Origin: Penelope pileata
Lineage: Eukaryota > Chordata > Aves > Galliformes > Cracidae
DNA length: 64,000 nt
Assembly: GCA_013396635.1 (NCBI GenBank)
Contig: WBMW01003969.1
Location: 229,029-293,028, forward strand
Direction: 5' to 3'
The first letter of the stretch is position 1. Each line of letters starts with the position of its first letter. The position numbers and the translations under genes are program-made. Below, one piece after another: positions 61,297 to 64,000 of this stretch. The notes under the pieces are model-generated. The model made no database searches and was not told where the DNA came from. It saw only the letters and a program-made list of their open reading frames with translations.

Positions 61297-64000
61297 TTCC
61301 AATGCTATTTTATTTACTGAAGATTGTATGCAATAAAACCAACTGGGACATTAGCTTGTTAAGGAAACGTATGTAGAGAAGTTCTCAAGCTCTATTGTGA
61401 AAGGAAGCGCTGAAGAAACTACAGTGAGGGTGGCTGATGAGGGAGTCATCTGCAGCAAGACTGAGGTCTGGTGTGGGGTTTGGCTCTTTGACTGCAGGTC
61501 CAGGAGAGAGCCTGGCACCCAGGGCAGAAAGCAAGTAGCCTTGCAGTGGCTCCTGGACCTGAGATCAGCCAGGCCACTCACAAACTGGCTTTTCCTGTGT
61601 CCTAGGTGCCTTCCCTGGCTAGTGCACTACTGGCTTTTCTGATAGGGAAGAGCATTTTGTGACTCCAAAGCTCCAGTGAATGCTAAGTTTTTAAAGCTGT
61701 GGAAGTGGGGAAAAGGCAGTCAAAGTTTAAGATACATCCCATCACTAAAGGAAGTTCAGAATTAAAGTTGACATCCTTTTACCCTGTCCTTTCTCTATTA
61801 TACAACTTGTCAGCTTGTTCCTCAGGGCAAGCACTTCAGATTTATTCTGTGCAATCAAATTGAATGGTCCTGGAAATAGCCTACTTTATTCTTCTGAATC
61901 ATTTTTAGATTACTGACTGTCTGTGAAGTTAACAATTATACGTGACAGTTAAATATCACATCTCATTAAAGGCATTTGCTGAGAATGCTTTAAATCAGCC
62001 CTGACTCTTGAATGGCAGAGCTAATAAACTTGTATGTGCATGGCCAGTGCTTTTGAAATTGTGATTTTACAAAGTGGGGCATGTAGTAAAATTTGGTCTT
62101 TTCTTAATACTGTGTTCAAATCTGAACACAGAAAAGGAATTTGGAGATTTGAAGCTTAGTACTTTTTAATAGTCCTCAAAAATATTTGAGCTTTAAAAAA
62201 TATTGGGCAAATTTTCTTCAGGAGAAATTGATGTTATGATTTCTCACTGTGTATTTGCCTTGGAAAGAAAACCAGCATGACAGGAGGGAGTTTTCTGCGT
62301 TGATTCCATTTCTGCAGGTAAATACAAAATACTAACTGAGGGAAAGTGTGACTGTGGCACTTGTGCATCCTAACTATTCCCTTTTAATTCTCTCAGTACC
62401 TTTCAATATCTGCCTGCTTTTTTAAAGCTAGAGCTCCCTTATTTCCACTGTTTTATATGTTTAGTGTGGTTTCATTTTTATTGTTCTTTTATGGGTTGGA
62501 GTAAAATTTCCCTTGTGTGGCCTTTAACTATACATAACTGAGGAATTGTCCTGAGGAAGAAAACAGCATGGTGATATTTCACTTATTTCCATATTACTCC
62601 TTTATATAGCAAATTCTTTCCTCATTCACTCACCTACATGCTTCCTATCCTTTGTCTTCCTCGCTTCCTCCAGAAAAGCTGCCCTTCAGCTATAAGGACA
62701 TCTCAGTAAACATAGAAAGGTAGGATATTTCTTGGCATTGCACTACTCAAAAGGCAGCATTCATTCATTGCCATGCCTATTTTTGGAGGAGTGCAGCTGC
62801 TTGTACATTGGGATAGTTCAGCTCCTGGGGCTGGAAGGAATGGAGAGCTGGAGCAGCTCTTGGATAAGTAGGGACAGTTGGAGGTGTTACACCAAACGGA
62901 CTTTCAAGCCCGTTGGATCTACAGTGATTGCACTAGTAATCACTGTACACTAGTAGATATATTAGTAAGCAAGGCATAATTTTGGTGGAGTACCTCTGTT
63001 AAATGCTCCTGCACGTTAGAAGGCTTCTTTATTCTATGTTCCTGTATGAACCTTGCCTACACTCCAGCTTTGTATGAATGCTTGAGGGTCGAGTTTTAAA
63101 GAAGAGAAAACCTTCAGTTTTTTTCCTTCCTGCACGAGTTTGCAGAGCAATGACTTGTACAATGCAGAGTCCTCTGTATTCCTTCAGATTGTGGACCTAG
63201 GAACAATTTTGTCCTTGTGGAAGAGTGAGGTGTTGCCAGAAACTGAATACTGCCATCTCTGCTTATGAATCCCAGTTTCAAATCCCAGATGCTTTACATA
63301 ATAAAGCCTAACTGGGCTGATGACCAAGAGAACTCAGTCATTCAGAAAAATAAAAGGGAAAAATCCCTTTGCTTCATGGAGGAAGAAGTGGTGCCAAAAG
63401 GAGGCTGAAATGTTAAAAATGCATTTTCTATTTGAATCTCTCGTATCGACTGTCCCGTTTCCTCTTTTTTTCCTTTTATTTAAGGCAAGGGTTCACTGTT
63501 GCTCTGGTACATTGGGTGCATGTGACAGTTCTTTGTAAGACCTGTGAGGATCTGGGCCGGGAAGGCCACTCTCAGTGGGTCTCATCTTGCTCTGAGTCCA
63601 GCTTAGGTAAGTCTGGCTGCATCTGCACTCTTCGGTGGGTGCCTGTAGCTTCAGTGCCTCCACATGCTGCACTGTTCCATGGCACACAGTGTTGGACCAG
63701 TGCAGGAAAGAGCACGGCTGGTTTGCCAGTGCAGCGCTGACCTCACAATATTGCTGGAAAGCTGTATGGGGTGTGAGACAGAGGGTTTAGCTGGGTGGGT
63801 GCAACTATCTGTGTGCTCTGCCTATTCCCTTTGCAGCAAGTGGTGGGGAAGGGCATGTGCAAAGTGGTACGGAGAACTGGATGTGTTTTAATTTCTTGTA
63901 GTTGAACTTTATATTCTGTGAGCAGTATTTCTTTCACTTGCAGCTCCTGGAGAAAGTAAGCTCCTACGGGTTAAAATGGAAGCCCGCCTGTGGATTAATA
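61297..64000 (+). other. MCF2L: MCF2L intron, last part of window
   Basis: No exon can be supported. Neither the expected next MCF2L exon nor any other gene is recognisable before the window ends, so the first coding intron exceeds 17.9 kb. Confidence 0.6.

Noticed and set aside
63944..63955. 12-nt exon-like segment CTCCTGGAGAAA between CTTGCAG and gtaagc near the window end
   Set aside because: Too short, gives only LLEK, does not fit the phase needed after the MCF2L start exon by itself, and has no homology support.

Overview
This window is vertebrate nuclear DNA, almost certainly from a bird and plausibly a galliform. It has sparse GT-AG exons of a conserved vertebrate gene separated by AT-rich introns. 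Every interspersed repeat I could name is a CR1 LINE, the dominant avian retroposon, recognisable by its 3' tail of ATTCTATG/ATTCTGTG units. I see no SINEs, no bacterial operons, no CRISPR and no tRNA or rRNA genes. The exact species cannot be decided by reading alone.

Layout. (1) Positions 1-28.5 kb hold the 3' half of ATP11A on the + strand, a P4-ATPase phospholipid flippase. Eleven constitutive coding exons (1755-17125) give 506 codons that join in phase at every junction, from the nucleotide-binding domain through the TGDK and GDGAND motifs of the P domain to the last membrane helices. After exon 17125 there are two recognisable alternative C-termini, both matching mammalian ATP11A isoforms: a short 25-residue tail (19090-19167) and a longer 85-residue tail (24260-24517) followed by a 3'UTR of about 4 kb. 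A third possible tail (21007-21228) is open in phase. (2) Positions 28.5-37.4 kb are intergenic with no gene I can support, ending in a CR1. (3) Positions 37.45-38.47 kb are a CpG island interrupted by a 177-base assembly gap, the best promoter candidate for the next gene. (4) At 45,846-46,044 lies the N-terminal coding exon of an MCF2L (DBS) isoform, a Rho-family guanine nucleotide exchange factor, also on the + strand. The remaining ~18 kb is the start of its long first coding intron, with many CR1 fragments. The order ATP11A then MCF2L, both in the same orientation, matches mammalian 13q34-type synteny.

The two genes do not form a pathway; their adjacency is ancestral synteny. The most interesting material is alternative splicing in ATP11A: two conserved alternative ends, a possible third, and two in-frame microexon candidates in exoplasmic loops. 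The leader architecture of MCF2L is also of interest. I found no evidence for a wholly new biological system. The unusual observations are splice-level hypotheses that RNA data could settle.
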